A DNA stretch of 14,685 nucleotides from Duncaniella sp. (GTDB lineage: Bacteria; Bacteroidota; Bacteroidia; Bacteroidales; Muribaculaceae): the NCBI RefSeq assembly GCF_029054785.1, contig NZ_JAIDEN010000185.1, positions 1 to 14,685 of the forward strand, read 5' to 3'. The notes beneath the pieces are model-generated. The model worked only from the letters and a program-made list of their open reading frames with translations. It did not search any database and had not been told where the DNA came from. A program made the position numbers and the translations under genes. How positions within the stretch are numbered: the first letter of the stretch is position 1; each line of letters opens with the position of its first letter. This document shows, one piece after another, positions 7,031 through 14,685 of this stretch.

Positions 7031-8260
7031 ATGGAAACGCCTAATCTTGAACTCATTCTGATAAATATATCCGGTCAGGACCACCCCGGTGTCACTTCCG
7101 CTCTTTCGGAAATACTTGCCAGGTATCATGCCGGGATTCTTGACATCGGCCAGGCCGACATCCATCACACGCTCTCGCTGGGCATTCTGATAAAGACAGA
7201 TTCCGCAGTATCAGGAAATATCATGAAAGAGCTGCTTTTCAAAGCCACAGAGCTGAATGTCACCATCCGCTTTTCGCCGGTCAGCATCGAGGAATATGAG
7301 AAATGGGTCGGGATGCAGGGCAAAGACCGCTGGATCATCACTATTCTCGGCCGCAGGCTGACGGCACGTCAGATTGCCAACGTCACAGCTGAAATTTCCG
7401 CCCAGGGCATGAACATCGACTCCATCCAGCGCCTGACAGGCCGCATGCCGCTTGGCGAGGAGGAGCAGCCGCTGTCAAAATCATGTGTGGAGTTCTCGGT
7501 GCGCGGCATGCCGAAGGATTCGGCTGCGATGCAGGCCCGATTCATGCAGCTTTCGCAGGAAGAGGAGTTTGACATTTCGATGCAGGAGGATACTCTTTTC
7601 CGCCGTTGCCGCCGACTGATCTGCTTTGATATGGATTCCACGCTCATTGAGACAGAAGTCATCGACGAACTGGCCATCAGAGCCGGTGTCGGCGATCAGG
7701 TCAAGGCGATCACGGAGCGGGCAATGAGAGGCGAGATTGATTTCTGTGAGAGCTTCCGCGAACGAGTGGCTCTGCTGAAAGGTCTTGATGAAAGCGTGAT
7801 GCAGGAAATCGCCGAGAATCTGCCGATAACCGAGGGGCTTGACCGTATGATGCAGGTGCTTAAGCGCGTCGGCTATAAGACTGCGATTCTCTCAGGCGGT
7901 TTCACTTATTTCGGCAATTATCTCAAACAGAAATACGGTTTCGACTATGTCTATGCCAACGAGCTTGAGATTGTCGACGGCAAACTGACCGGACGCTACT
8001 TGGGAGAGATCGTCGACGGGCGGCGGAAGGCTGAATTGCTGAAACTGATCGCGCAGGTGGAGAATGTGAATATCGCACAGACAATCGCTGTCGGCGACGG
8101 GGCTAATGATCTTCCGATGCTGTCGACTGCCGGTCTTGGAATCGCTTTCCATGCCAAACCGAAAGTCAAGGCGAATGCCGAACAGTCGATCTCGACCATC
8201 GGCCTTGACGGAGTGCTCTATTTCCTCGGTTTCAAGGATTCGTTTATCTCTGAAAAATAA
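7031..8260 (+). CDS. serB: Phosphoserine phosphatase with N-terminal ACT region
   Basis: This 409-residue protein catalyses the last step of serine synthesis, phosphoserine to serine. The N-terminal part (about 5-185) looks like two ACT-type regulatory domains: ELILINISGQDHPGV at 7-21 and a second beginning WIITILGRRLTARQIANV at 101-118. The catalytic HAD domain (about 195-400) has all motifs: FDMDST with nucleophile D200 and acid/base D202, ILSGGF with S288, and VGDGANDLPML with D356 and D360; K333 (GRRKAE) is the likely motif III lysine. ACT domains in other SerB proteins bind amino acids, so serine feedback is a reasonable inference. The frame is open back to 6854, but that extension overlaps menB, is low-quality, and precedes the predicted promoter; METPNLELIL is the natural start. 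The stop shares a base with the next start. Confidence 0.95.
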   Translation: METPNLELILINISGQDHPGVTSALSEILARYHAGILDIGQADIHHTLSLGILIKTDSAVSGNIMKELLFKATELNVTIRFSPVSIEEYEKWVGMQGKDRWIITILGRRLTARQIANVTAEISAQGMNIDSIQRLTGRMPLGEEEQPLSKSCVEFSVRGMPKDSAAMQARFMQLSQEEEFDISMQEDTLFRRCRRLICFDMDSTLIETEVIDELAIRAGVGDQVKAITERAMRGEIDFCESFRERVALLKGLDESVMQEIAENLPITEGLDRMMQVLKRVGYKTAILSGGFTYFGNYLKQKYGFDYVYANELEIVDGKLTGRYLGEIVDGRRKAELLKLIAQVENVNIAQTIAVGDGANDLPMLSTAGLGIAFHAKPKVKANAEQSISTIGLDGVLYFLGFKDSFISEK

Positions 8261-8802
8261 TGGCTATGGTTTATGCTGAGACTGAACGGCTGAAATTGCG
8301 TTCATGGGAGCCGGATGATCTGGCTGCTTTTGCCGTCATGAACAAGGATGGCCGTGTGATGAAATATTTTCCCGCTCCACTGACCGACGAGGAGACCGAG
8401 GCTTTTTACGGACGCATTGTCGATGAGTTCAGACGGTGCGGCTACGGACTGTATGCGGTCGAACTGAAATCGACCGGTGAATTTATCGGTTATGTCGGTC
8501 TGCATGAAATCGGGTTTGAAGCCGATTTTACTCCGGGCATTGAAATCGGCTGGCGCCTGGCTGCCGACCATCACAACCGTGGCTATGCGACCGAAGCGGC
8601 GATGGCTGTACTGAAGCTGGCCCGAAATCTCGGACTGGAACGGCTGTTCTCATTTACAGCTTCGGTTAACGGTCCGTCGGAACGGGTTATGCAGAAAATC
8701 GGGATGGCCAAGGTTGCCGAGTTCGAGCATCCGAAACTGCCGAAGGATTCCTGGCTGTGCAGACATGTCCTCTATCAGATTGAACCGGGGAAAGGCGAGT
8801 GA
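8260..8802 (+). CDS. GNAT-family N-acetyltransferase (RimJ/RimL-like)
   Basis: This is a 180-residue single-domain acetyltransferase of the RimJ/RimL (Acetyltransf_3) type. The beginning ETERLKLRSWEPDDL is typical of the group. The acetyl-CoA pyrophosphate loop is HHNRGYATEA (about 105-113), preceded by the strand PGIEIGWRL, and the C-terminal motif is N137-G-P-S140-ERVMQKIGM. The group acetylates alpha-amino groups of ribosomal proteins, antibiotics, amino acids or small amines; the substrate cannot be told here. It starts by a one-base TAATG overlap with serB, so translation is probably coupled. I see no evidence that it acts in serine metabolism. The start could also be the Met at residue 3 (8266). 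It is followed by a strong hairpin. Confidence 0.9.
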   Translation: MAMVYAETERLKLRSWEPDDLAAFAVMNKDGRVMKYFPAPLTDEETEAFYGRIVDEFRRCGYGLYAVELKSTGEFIGYVGLHEIGFEADFTPGIEIGWRLAADHHNRGYATEAAMAVLKLARNLGLERLFSFTASVNGPSERVMQKIGMAKVAEFEHPKLPKDSWLCRHVLYQIEPGKGE

Positions 8803-8812
8803 CAGGTATTAT

Positions 8813-8867
8813 CCGTAACAAATCAGAGCCGCATCGGGAATTCCGATGCGGCTCTGATTTGTTACGG
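8813..8867. terminator. Long perfect inverted repeat, probable bidirectional terminator
   Basis: Two 25-nt arms (8813-8837 and 8843-8867) are perfect reverse complements around a 5-nt loop (GAATT). Wobble and Watson-Crick pairs continue outward for up to four positions. The repeat begins 10 nt after the GNAT stop and ends 36 nt before the macroglobulin stop, between convergent genes. The core is GC-rich and each strand then reads GATTTGTTA inside the outer stem, so a T-rich stretch follows the inner stem in both directions. There is no long U-run beyond the full stem. Termination for both flanking genes is the simplest role. Confidence 0.8.
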
Positions 8868-8903
8868 GTGGATTGCTTGTGGCAGGACCTGTCCCACCTG
8901 CTG

Positions 8904-11900
8904 TCACTTTGCAGGGTTTACTGTCAGCTGTGAACCTGCTGAGTGGGCTGTCAGCTGCGGGGCGTACTGGCTTTGGACCGTAGCAATGCCGTTGGCGAAG
9001 AGACCGGCGTTGTTGACCCACATGTCGTAGCTCAGAACATAGACGCCCTTGGGAAGATGGTCAATGAAAATTCTTGTCGAGGAGTCGCGGTTCTCGCGAT
9101 AGAAATAGATTCCTTCAGCAAAAATCGGCAGCGGGAGCTGTTCGACCGGTTCGAAGCAGGCGGGGCGTTCGTCGACAATTGTGACATAGTCCATATCTCG
9201 GTCGACTTTCAGAGTGAGGGTCACACTGACGCGCTGACCGACTTTCAGAGTGCCTGAACTCATGCTGCGGGCTTCTTCCGCACCGGGGCCTACAACGAGT
9301 TTTTTGTCGACTGACAGATCCTGACAGGAGGCTGCTTTGACAGAAGTCATGGAGTCGGAGTAGAGATAGTACATGGCGCCCCATGCAGGTGATGATCCGC
9401 TGCGGTTCACTTTCAGAGTGGCCTGTTTTCCGGCTTCCAGAGAAAGAGGAGTCCTGAAATAGCCTGTCAGCCGCTCTGTCTCTGTCGGGCTGACGTTCTT
9501 GCCTCCGACTGAGATTTTCGATTTTCCGGCTGGTTCGATCCAGGTGCGTGAAGTGGCAAGTATTGATGCGATTGCCGACGATGTTGTGACGGAAGTGCCC
9601 CAGTCCTGAGCTTCTTTCTGGAGTATCAGCCACTGTCTGATCCGGTCTATTTCAGCACTTGACGGTTCAATGGCGGCATAGGCGTCGAGTATGAGCGCGG
9701 TGGTGCCGATCTTGCCCATTGACCAGAGTGTCATATTGTCGAGCGACGGCCACCACATGCCTTTTTCAGGTGATGACTCAGAGTATTCGCGCAGTGAGGC
9801 GAGAATTTCGCGGGCGACTGACGGATATGAATTCCAGGCGAGGATGCGGGCATAGACAGCCTTGCTGAATACAGATGAGGTTTTCCAGTCGGCCAGTATG
9901 TGCTGCACGGTGCTGTTTACGATTCTTGAATCAGCCTTCGGCGCGCCTTTCATGTCCTTGTAGAACCCGCGCATATAGACGTAGGAGGTGTAATCTCCGT
10001 CGGGATGCTTGCTGAAATCTTTGCGTGTTTCAGAATCGGTCCATTTCAAGGCGGCGGAAATCATTGAGTTGAGTTCTCGTGATTCAGGCATGAAGCCGAG
10101 TTCGCGCAGACGTCCGAAGAGGAGGAGCACATTTTCAGTCGCCCAGCTGGAGGCGTTTTCTCCTGACGAGTACCAGGCCCAGCCTCCGTTGTTGTGCTGA
10201 AGTTTCCGGAGTGTGGCGATGTTGGCTGAAATCGTCCTGCTGACTGTCTTTTCGTCGAAGAGCAGCGACAGACGTGTCATCCGTTCGGTGTCGCTTTTCG
10301 CGTCAAGCATCCAGGGTGTGGCTGCGAGGAGAATTTGCTTCAGGTCCTCGTTGCGCTGGAGCATTGACGACAGCATTCCTTCGGATTTATCGCTTGAACT
10401 CCATTCCTTGAGCGCTGACGCGATGGCCGGATTGTCGCGGAGGAGTCCGGATGCTATTGCGGCTGAGAAGATCGAGGCTGCGGCTTCGTTGGCCGTGCTT
10501 GCTTCGAGATCAAGGAGTCCGGGCAGCGCAGTGACAACATACCATGTCGGGTTGTCGCAATATTGCAGTGTGATGCGGGCGTTTTTCGGCGTCACGGGCA
10601 GTGTCATGCTGAACTTGTCCTGATCGGGCGCAATGTAGAAGGGATAGGTTTCGATTACCGGTGAGACAGCCGGAAGGACAGGGAGCAAGCTCTGTTCTCC
10701 ATCAGCGAAGCGGTCGGTGGTAGATTTGATTCGGTAGCCTATCAGGGGGAGATCGGAGGGTGCGCTGAATTCTATGCCGACAGTTGTCGCGCTATTGGGG
10801 CGGATTGTGTCAGGACGGTTGTATGAGCTTATAATCCTGCCGTCGGTCGGGTTGAATATTTCGACAGAGGTCTGCACATGCTGTTCTTTGTCGCTTCCGT
10901 TCATTACTGAAGCCTCGATTATGACTCGGTCACCCACACGCAGGAAACGCGGCAGGTTGGGCTGAACCATGATTACCTTTGCGGCAACGATTTCAGAGCC
11001 GAACGAGGTCGACAACAGAGAATCTGTGAACGCAACGGCGCGCAGCCCCCAGGTTGTGTTGGCATCAGGAACGGTAAAAGTCAGTGAAAGATGTCCGTCG
11101 GCATCGGTTTCCAACATCGGTCTGAAGAACGCAAGCGGAACTTCGCTGTCGCGGAACGAGAACGGCTGTTCTGTCTGAGATGCGTTTTGCTCGCCGTCGC
11201 TGCTTTGAGCGCCTCCGTCAGCAGAATCGGCATCTGCGACTGCTCCTGTCATTACAGCTTCAGCGCCAAGGCTTTGTATCTCTTCAACCTCGAATTCTTC
11301 GGAATGCTCCCTGACAACCTTGAGTTCGTCGACAGCATTCATTGCCCGTGAGCCATAGAGCTTTGCTCCACCACGGATGCGGATCCCGTTAAGGGCTGCG
11401 AACCGGTCGAAGACGGGCAGTCCGTAGGTGTCGAATTCCGGGGTGGTAATGGAGTTGTTGGACAGCAGTTTGTCCGGTCGGTAGTAGACGCTCTGGTATT
11501 CGGTTGAACCGAGATCAGACTGGTTCCATCTGAACCAGAAGCCTCCGGAATGCGATGTCGCGGGTGTGAAGTTCCAGTCTGTCTTGGCGAGCGCGTCAAG
11601 AGCAGTGTTGTACATATCCATCACGACAGCCGACTTTTTGCCCTGACCGGCCTGGTCAATGACACGGAAAGTCCATGTCTCTTCCGAGCCTGGGGTGGTG
11701 CGGTCGCGGAATGTTTCCGTGATGAACCGTATGGATTTGGCTGTGACATCGCGTTTGAGTGTGAGAGTCACAGAGCTGTTACGGTAGTTGCCGGTGAGGG
11801 CTATATTTACATTGGCGGAATCATGACCGTCGGGGAGACGGAGGCTGAGACGGTGCATTCCGGCTTCGGCCTTGACCCATGACTGAGAGAGAATTGAATC

Positions 11901-14630
11901 CGCAGTGTGGACAGTGACAAGCAGGTTTGTCGGACAGTTGACGGCATAGAGCCATTGTCCTTCGCCGGTTTCTGCGTCGGCGCTGACGTTGGTTGACGGA
12001 TACCACAGGAGGCTCGACGGTACGGGTGTGGCGCTGTCGGTCGGGCGATAAAGCACGGCTTCCTGAGTGACGGGAGCTGCCAAGGTGGAGTCGGCCAGGG
12101 AGAATGTCAGTCGATAGCTTCCTGACTTTACGCCTGAGAGGTCTATGGTCCGGCTGCCTGAATGGATGGTGGTGCCGAAGACTTTCACGCTGTCGCGCAT
12201 GATGGCGAAGTCGACCGGCATTCTGATGACAGAATCACGATAATCTACCACTTCGGCCTTGATGGCTGCGGTAGGTGAGGATATGTCGATGTCAGACGGA
12301 AGGGACACGCGGATAGCATAGCGCATTCCTGTTGAGAAAACAGTCGTGGCAAGCTGATTTTCGCCAGTAGAGGACATGGCGCTCACTTCGGCTCTGAACA
12401 TGCCGCCGGGGATCGGACTCAGTGAGAGGACCGATTTTGGAATGACAATGTTTATTTCGCCGGATTCGTCAGAACTTGCTTCAAGAGTCTGGAATGTGAC
12501 AGGCGCGCTCTGATGCCACCACCAGCGCAAGGGCTGCATGGCTGCGAGGCTGACTGTTATCCGGGCATTGGCCAGAGGGAAGCCGGCATAGGTCTGGAGA
12601 CGACCGCGCAGGGTGACATCTCCGTCAGCGGGATAGTCTTTCTCGACAGGATCGAGGATGACTTTAAAGGTTGGGAGTTTGTAGTCACTGACCATGAAAT
12701 GGACCGGATCGGCCTTGTCGTCAATCGAGATGCAGAAAGTTCCGCTGAGGATTTCTTTGGGGAGTACGAATTTTCCGGTGACACGGCCATAGTCGTCTGT
12801 CATGAGACTGACCGTGTCGAGACCCTGATATTTTGAATCGCGCAAAACAGCGGTGACCTCTTTTCTGATGAGCGGACGGTGGGCCTGTCCTTTGTATTCA
12901 TAGCAGATCGCCATCCATTCCACGCTGTCGCCCGGATGGTAGAGCGGCAGAGAGGGGTATCCGGCAGCTGACTGACGCCAGTCAGGGGCAGTCCGGCGGT
13001 TATTTTCGGTGTAGACCCACAGAGGAGATGCAAAACGGTCGTTGCCTTTGGTCAGAATCACATTGCCGTTGCGGTCACAGACAAGTGAGCCGTCAGCCGT
13101 AGTTTTTCCTATCAGCTGTGGAGTGGCTGTGGCGCGGGCAGTGTTCGGGACGATCGAGATCGAGGCACCATCGACCGGAGATCCGTCAGATGCGCGCAGC
13201 GCCCAGATCCGGGTCTTGTCAAAACTTGAAGATGCGATTGAGTAATCGGTGACGTATATCTTGCGGTACCAGTTGCGGTCCTTGCGTGGAGCGCCGTCAA
13301 TAGTGGCGATGGCTACGTATTGGCCCGGAGATGTAAACTTGTGGCTGAGTGTGATGTCTTGGGTGAACGGCAGACTCTCACCGGCACCGGCTGTGAAAGG
13401 TATGACCGCAAGAGGGGTAAGAGAGGGGAGACCGATGCAGTTGTAGCTCTGCTCGGCCACCGGAGTGGATGACACATTATATATATACAGTTTTCCGGAG
13501 CGGACATTGGAGACCGAAAGTTTGAAATTCAGTTCGGCACCGGGAGCGGCCACTGCCGGGAGGGTGAGTTCGATCCCCTGCATTTCAATTTCCGAAAGGG
13601 CGTTTTTCAGATTGTTGTTGCGGCGGAAAGATGGGAAAGCCTTGAGATTGTGTCTGATCGCCTCGCTCAGCCATTTTTTTGTATTGTCATTGCTGCTGTT
13701 GATGGCGAGGAGGATGTTTCCGGAATATTCCGAAGCGCGGCATTCCTCATAGAGGTCTTTGAGGAGTTCGTATTTGCGGTCAACAGGCGATTGTGACATT
13801 TCGGCATTGTTCCAGACATTCATTGTGATAAAATCCAGACGTTCGATGTCTGTCATGATAAACGGGGCCGAGATTCTGTCATGAAATCTGAGCAGAGAGG
13901 CATAGATGTCGAGGATTCTGCCTGCCGTCGGATCGAAGCGGTTGAACGGAAGCTGAAGATACAGATCGTGACGGGTCAGCAAGCCCCATGAAAGAATATT
14001 GCTCATGCGGCCTGTTGATTTCAGGAGTGAGATTGACTTGTTGCCGACAAAGTCAAAAAGTGTCGGATAATATATCTGTGTCTCGTTGCGGGCGCTGACA
14101 GTCTTGCCCAATGACAGCACCGATGAGTAGACTTTAATAGGAGTTGCTTTCAGCTCTGACTCTGCAATGAGGGCGGAGTCGATCAGCGAATTTATCTTCA
14201 TGCGGAACTGGTCGCCGCTCCATTCCTGATAGTTTTCGGACAGAGGTGTCAGAGGCAGCTCGCGGCTGTCATATTTCCATCGCTGGGAGGAGTAGAGAGC
14301 TGTATAGATGTCGGCTTGCAAAGTGTTCAGCATCGACTTCAGCACCTTATCACGGGTGCACCCGGCTATGGAGTCTATTTTTTTGATCGCTTTGGCGCTA
14401 CGGTTGATGTCAATGCGTGATTCTGCAAGGTAATAGTCAATGAGAGCCCGCATCACAGCAGGACTGTCGTTGTTCTTTATCGCTGATCCAAGAGCCTTTT
14501 CAGATTGCAGGCTGACGGTTTTGGGATAAGCGAAATCTGGTTTTGATGCTGTCTGTGCGTTAAGAGACATTGTCTTGAGAAAAATGAGTGTGAAAACAGA
14601 CAGCAGAATATAGATTCTACCGGCGCACAT
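8904..14630 (-). CDS. Alpha-2-macroglobulin family protein (Bacteroidetes type, thioester motif absent)
   Basis: This exported protein has 1,908 residues. A signal peptide (1 to about 25, ending SLNA before QT) is not a lipoprotein type. A helical N-terminal part covers about 30-340. Beta-sandwich macroglobulin domains start near 345, with an MG2-like section opening YHPGDSVEW near 562. An acidic variable stretch lies at about 1110-1155. The A2M domain runs from about 1165 to 1255 (AFFRPMLETDADGHLSLTFTVPDANTTWGLRA). A helical thioester-type domain covers about 1365-1700 (GGWAWYSSGENASSWATENV), and a C-terminal receptor-like sandwich ends in YAPQLTAHSAGSQL. The C-x-E-Q thioester is missing: its expected place reads S1378-T-A-N-E1382. 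Family members are thought to trap or inhibit proteases in the periplasm or at the surface; without the thioester, covalent capture is not expected. I chose the ATG at 14630; the frame continues to a TTG at 14660 without better support. No PBP1C gene, its partner in proteobacteria, is adjacent. It ends 36 nt from the palindromic terminator. I see no promoter in the 55 nt left in the window. Confidence 0.88.
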   Translation of the reverse strand: MCAGRIYILLSVFTLIFLKTMSLNAQTASKPDFAYPKTVSLQSEKALGSAIKNNDSPAVMRALIDYYLAESRIDINRSAKAIKKIDSIAGCTRDKVLKSMLNTLQADIYTALYSSQRWKYDSRELPLTPLSENYQEWSGDQFRMKINSLIDSALIAESELKATPIKVYSSVLSLGKTVSARNETQIYYPTLFDFVGNKSISLLKSTGRMSNILSWGLLTRHDLYLQLPFNRFDPTAGRILDIYASLLRFHDRISAPFIMTDIERLDFITMNVWNNAEMSQSPVDRKYELLKDLYEECRASEYSGNILLAINSSNDNTKKWLSEAIRHNLKAFPSFRRNNNLKNALSEIEMQGIELTLPAVAAPGAELNFKLSVSNVRSGKLYIYNVSSTPVAEQSYNCIGLPSLTPLAVIPFTAGAGESLPFTQDITLSHKFTSPGQYVAIATIDGAPRKDRNWYRKIYVTDYSIASSSFDKTRIWALRASDGSPVDGASISIVPNTARATATPQLIGKTTADGSLVCDRNGNVILTKGNDRFASPLWVYTENNRRTAPDWRQSAAGYPSLPLYHPGDSVEWMAICYEYKGQAHRPLIRKEVTAVLRDSKYQGLDTVSLMTDDYGRVTGKFVLPKEILSGTFCISIDDKADPVHFMVSDYKLPTFKVILDPVEKDYPADGDVTLRGRLQTYAGFPLANARITVSLAAMQPLRWWWHQSAPVTFQTLEASSDESGEINIVIPKSVLSLSPIPGGMFRAEVSAMSSTGENQLATTVFSTGMRYAIRVSLPSDIDISSPTAAIKAEVVDYRDSVIRMPVDFAIMRDSVKVFGTTIHSGSRTIDLSGVKSGSYRLTFSLADSTLAAPVTQEAVLYRPTDSATPVPSSLLWYPSTNVSADAETGEGQWLYAVNCPTNLLVTVHTADSILSQSWVKAEAGMHRLSLRLPDGHDSANVNIALTGNYRNSSVTLTLKRDVTAKSIRFITETFRDRTTPGSEETWTFRVIDQAGQGKKSAVVMDMYNTALDALAKTDWNFTPATSHSGGFWFRWNQSDLGSTEYQSVYYRPDKLLSNNSITTPEFDTYGLPVFDRFAALNGIRIRGGAKLYGSRAMNAVDELKVVREHSEEFEVEEIQSLGAEAVMTGAVADADSADGGAQSSDGEQNASQTEQPFSFRDSEVPLAFFRPMLETDADGHLSLTFTVPDANTTWGLRAVAFTDSLLSTSFGSEIVAAKVIMVQPNLPRFLRVGDRVIIEASVMNGSDKEQHVQTSVEIFNPTDGRIISSYNRPDTIRPNSATTVGIEFSAPSDLPLIGYRIKSTTDRFADGEQSLLPVLPAVSPVIETYPFYIAPDQDKFSMTLPVTPKNARITLQYCDNPTWYVVTALPGLLDLEASTANEAAASIFSAAIASGLLRDNPAIASALKEWSSSDKSEGMLSSMLQRNEDLKQILLAATPWMLDAKSDTERMTRLSLLFDEKTVSRTISANIATLRKLQHNNGGWAWYSSGENASSWATENVLLLFGRLRELGFMPESRELNSMISAALKWTDSETRKDFSKHPDGDYTSYVYMRGFYKDMKGAPKADSRIVNSTVQHILADWKTSSVFSKAVYARILAWNSYPSVAREILASLREYSESSPEKGMWWPSLDNMTLWSMGKIGTTALILDAYAAIEPSSAEIDRIRQWLILQKEAQDWGTSVTTSSAIASILATSRTWIEPAGKSKISVGGKNVSPTETERLTGYFRTPLSLEAGKQATLKVNRSGSSPAWGAMYYLYSDSMTSVKAASCQDLSVDKKLVVGPGAEEARSMSSGTLKVGQRVSVTLTLKVDRDMDYVTIVDERPACFEPVEQLPLPIFAEGIYFYRENRDSSTRIFIDHLPKGVYVLSYDMWVNNAGLFANGIATVQSQYAPQLTAHSAGSQLTVNPAK

Positions 14631-14685
14631 AGAGAGAAAAATGGGAAAGGGGGGGTGCAACGTAAACGGGGAGAGAGAATGTTTG

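Noticed and set aside
11339..11599. Overlapping minus- and plus-strand frames inside the macroglobulin gene
   Set aside because: They are shadows of the continuous 1,908-codon frame, which shows full domain order and no frameshift.
13475..13487. Short TA-repeat (ATTATATATATAC)
   Set aside because: It lies in coding sequence of the macroglobulin; too short to call a promoter or repeat element.
14631..14660. Start of the macroglobulin at a TTG (14660)
   Set aside because: The in-frame ATG at 14630 gives a compact signal peptide; the added residues (HPPFPIFLS) have no support.

Overview
The window looks like chromosomal DNA of a member of the Bacteroidota, order Bacteroidales. A gut lineage such as Muribaculaceae or a relative is plausible, but this is inferred from family resemblance and not proven. 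Supporting signs are the menaquinone genes with a short MenE, a phosphoserine phosphatase with an N-terminal double ACT region, a 1,900-residue exported alpha-2-macroglobulin-like protein without the thioester motif, few clear Shine-Dalgarno sites, and TAnnTTTG boxes (the Bacteroides -7 element) in the gaps upstream of genes. I see no tRNA, rRNA, CRISPR array, insertion sequence or phage gene. Coding density is high and the gene content is largely conserved core.

Layout, left to right. (1) Positions 2-238 (+) hold the 3' end of a crcB/Fluc fluoride channel gene cut by the window edge. (2) Positions 266-3931 (-) hold a compact three-gene unit, transcribed right to left: a GT4 glycosyltransferase, a flippase-like LPG-synthase-TM membrane protein overlapping it by 26 nt, and an NfeD/ClpP-class membrane serine protease 14 nt further on. 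A -7-like box lies in the 94-nt gap upstream of the glycosyltransferase. (3) Positions 4026-6907 (-) hold menB, menC and menE in that transcriptional order, three enzymes of naphthoquinone-ring formation in menaquinone synthesis. menC and menE overlap, and a small stem-loop lies just before menC. menF and menD are not adjacent. (4) A 123-nt divergent gap (6908-7030) carries a -7-like box on each strand, for menB and for serB. (5) Positions 7031-8802 (+) hold serB (last step of serine synthesis) and a GNAT/RimJ-like acetyltransferase joined by a one-base TAATG overlap. (6) At 8813-8867 a perfect 25-bp inverted repeat with a 5-nt loop lies between convergent genes and is probably a terminator serving both strands. 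(7) Positions 8904-14630 (-) hold the large alpha-2-macroglobulin-like gene; the last 55 nt of the window are its upstream flank.

The transcription units appear independent: fluoride export, an envelope glycan/lipid and membrane quality-control unit, quinone synthesis, serine synthesis, and a periplasmic or surface macroglobulin. I found no convincing new multi-gene system. The points most worth a second look are the macroglobulin (no thioester, an acidic low-complexity bait-like segment), the GT4/flippase-like/NfeD unit, the short MenE with an altered C-terminal motif, and the long palindromic terminator.
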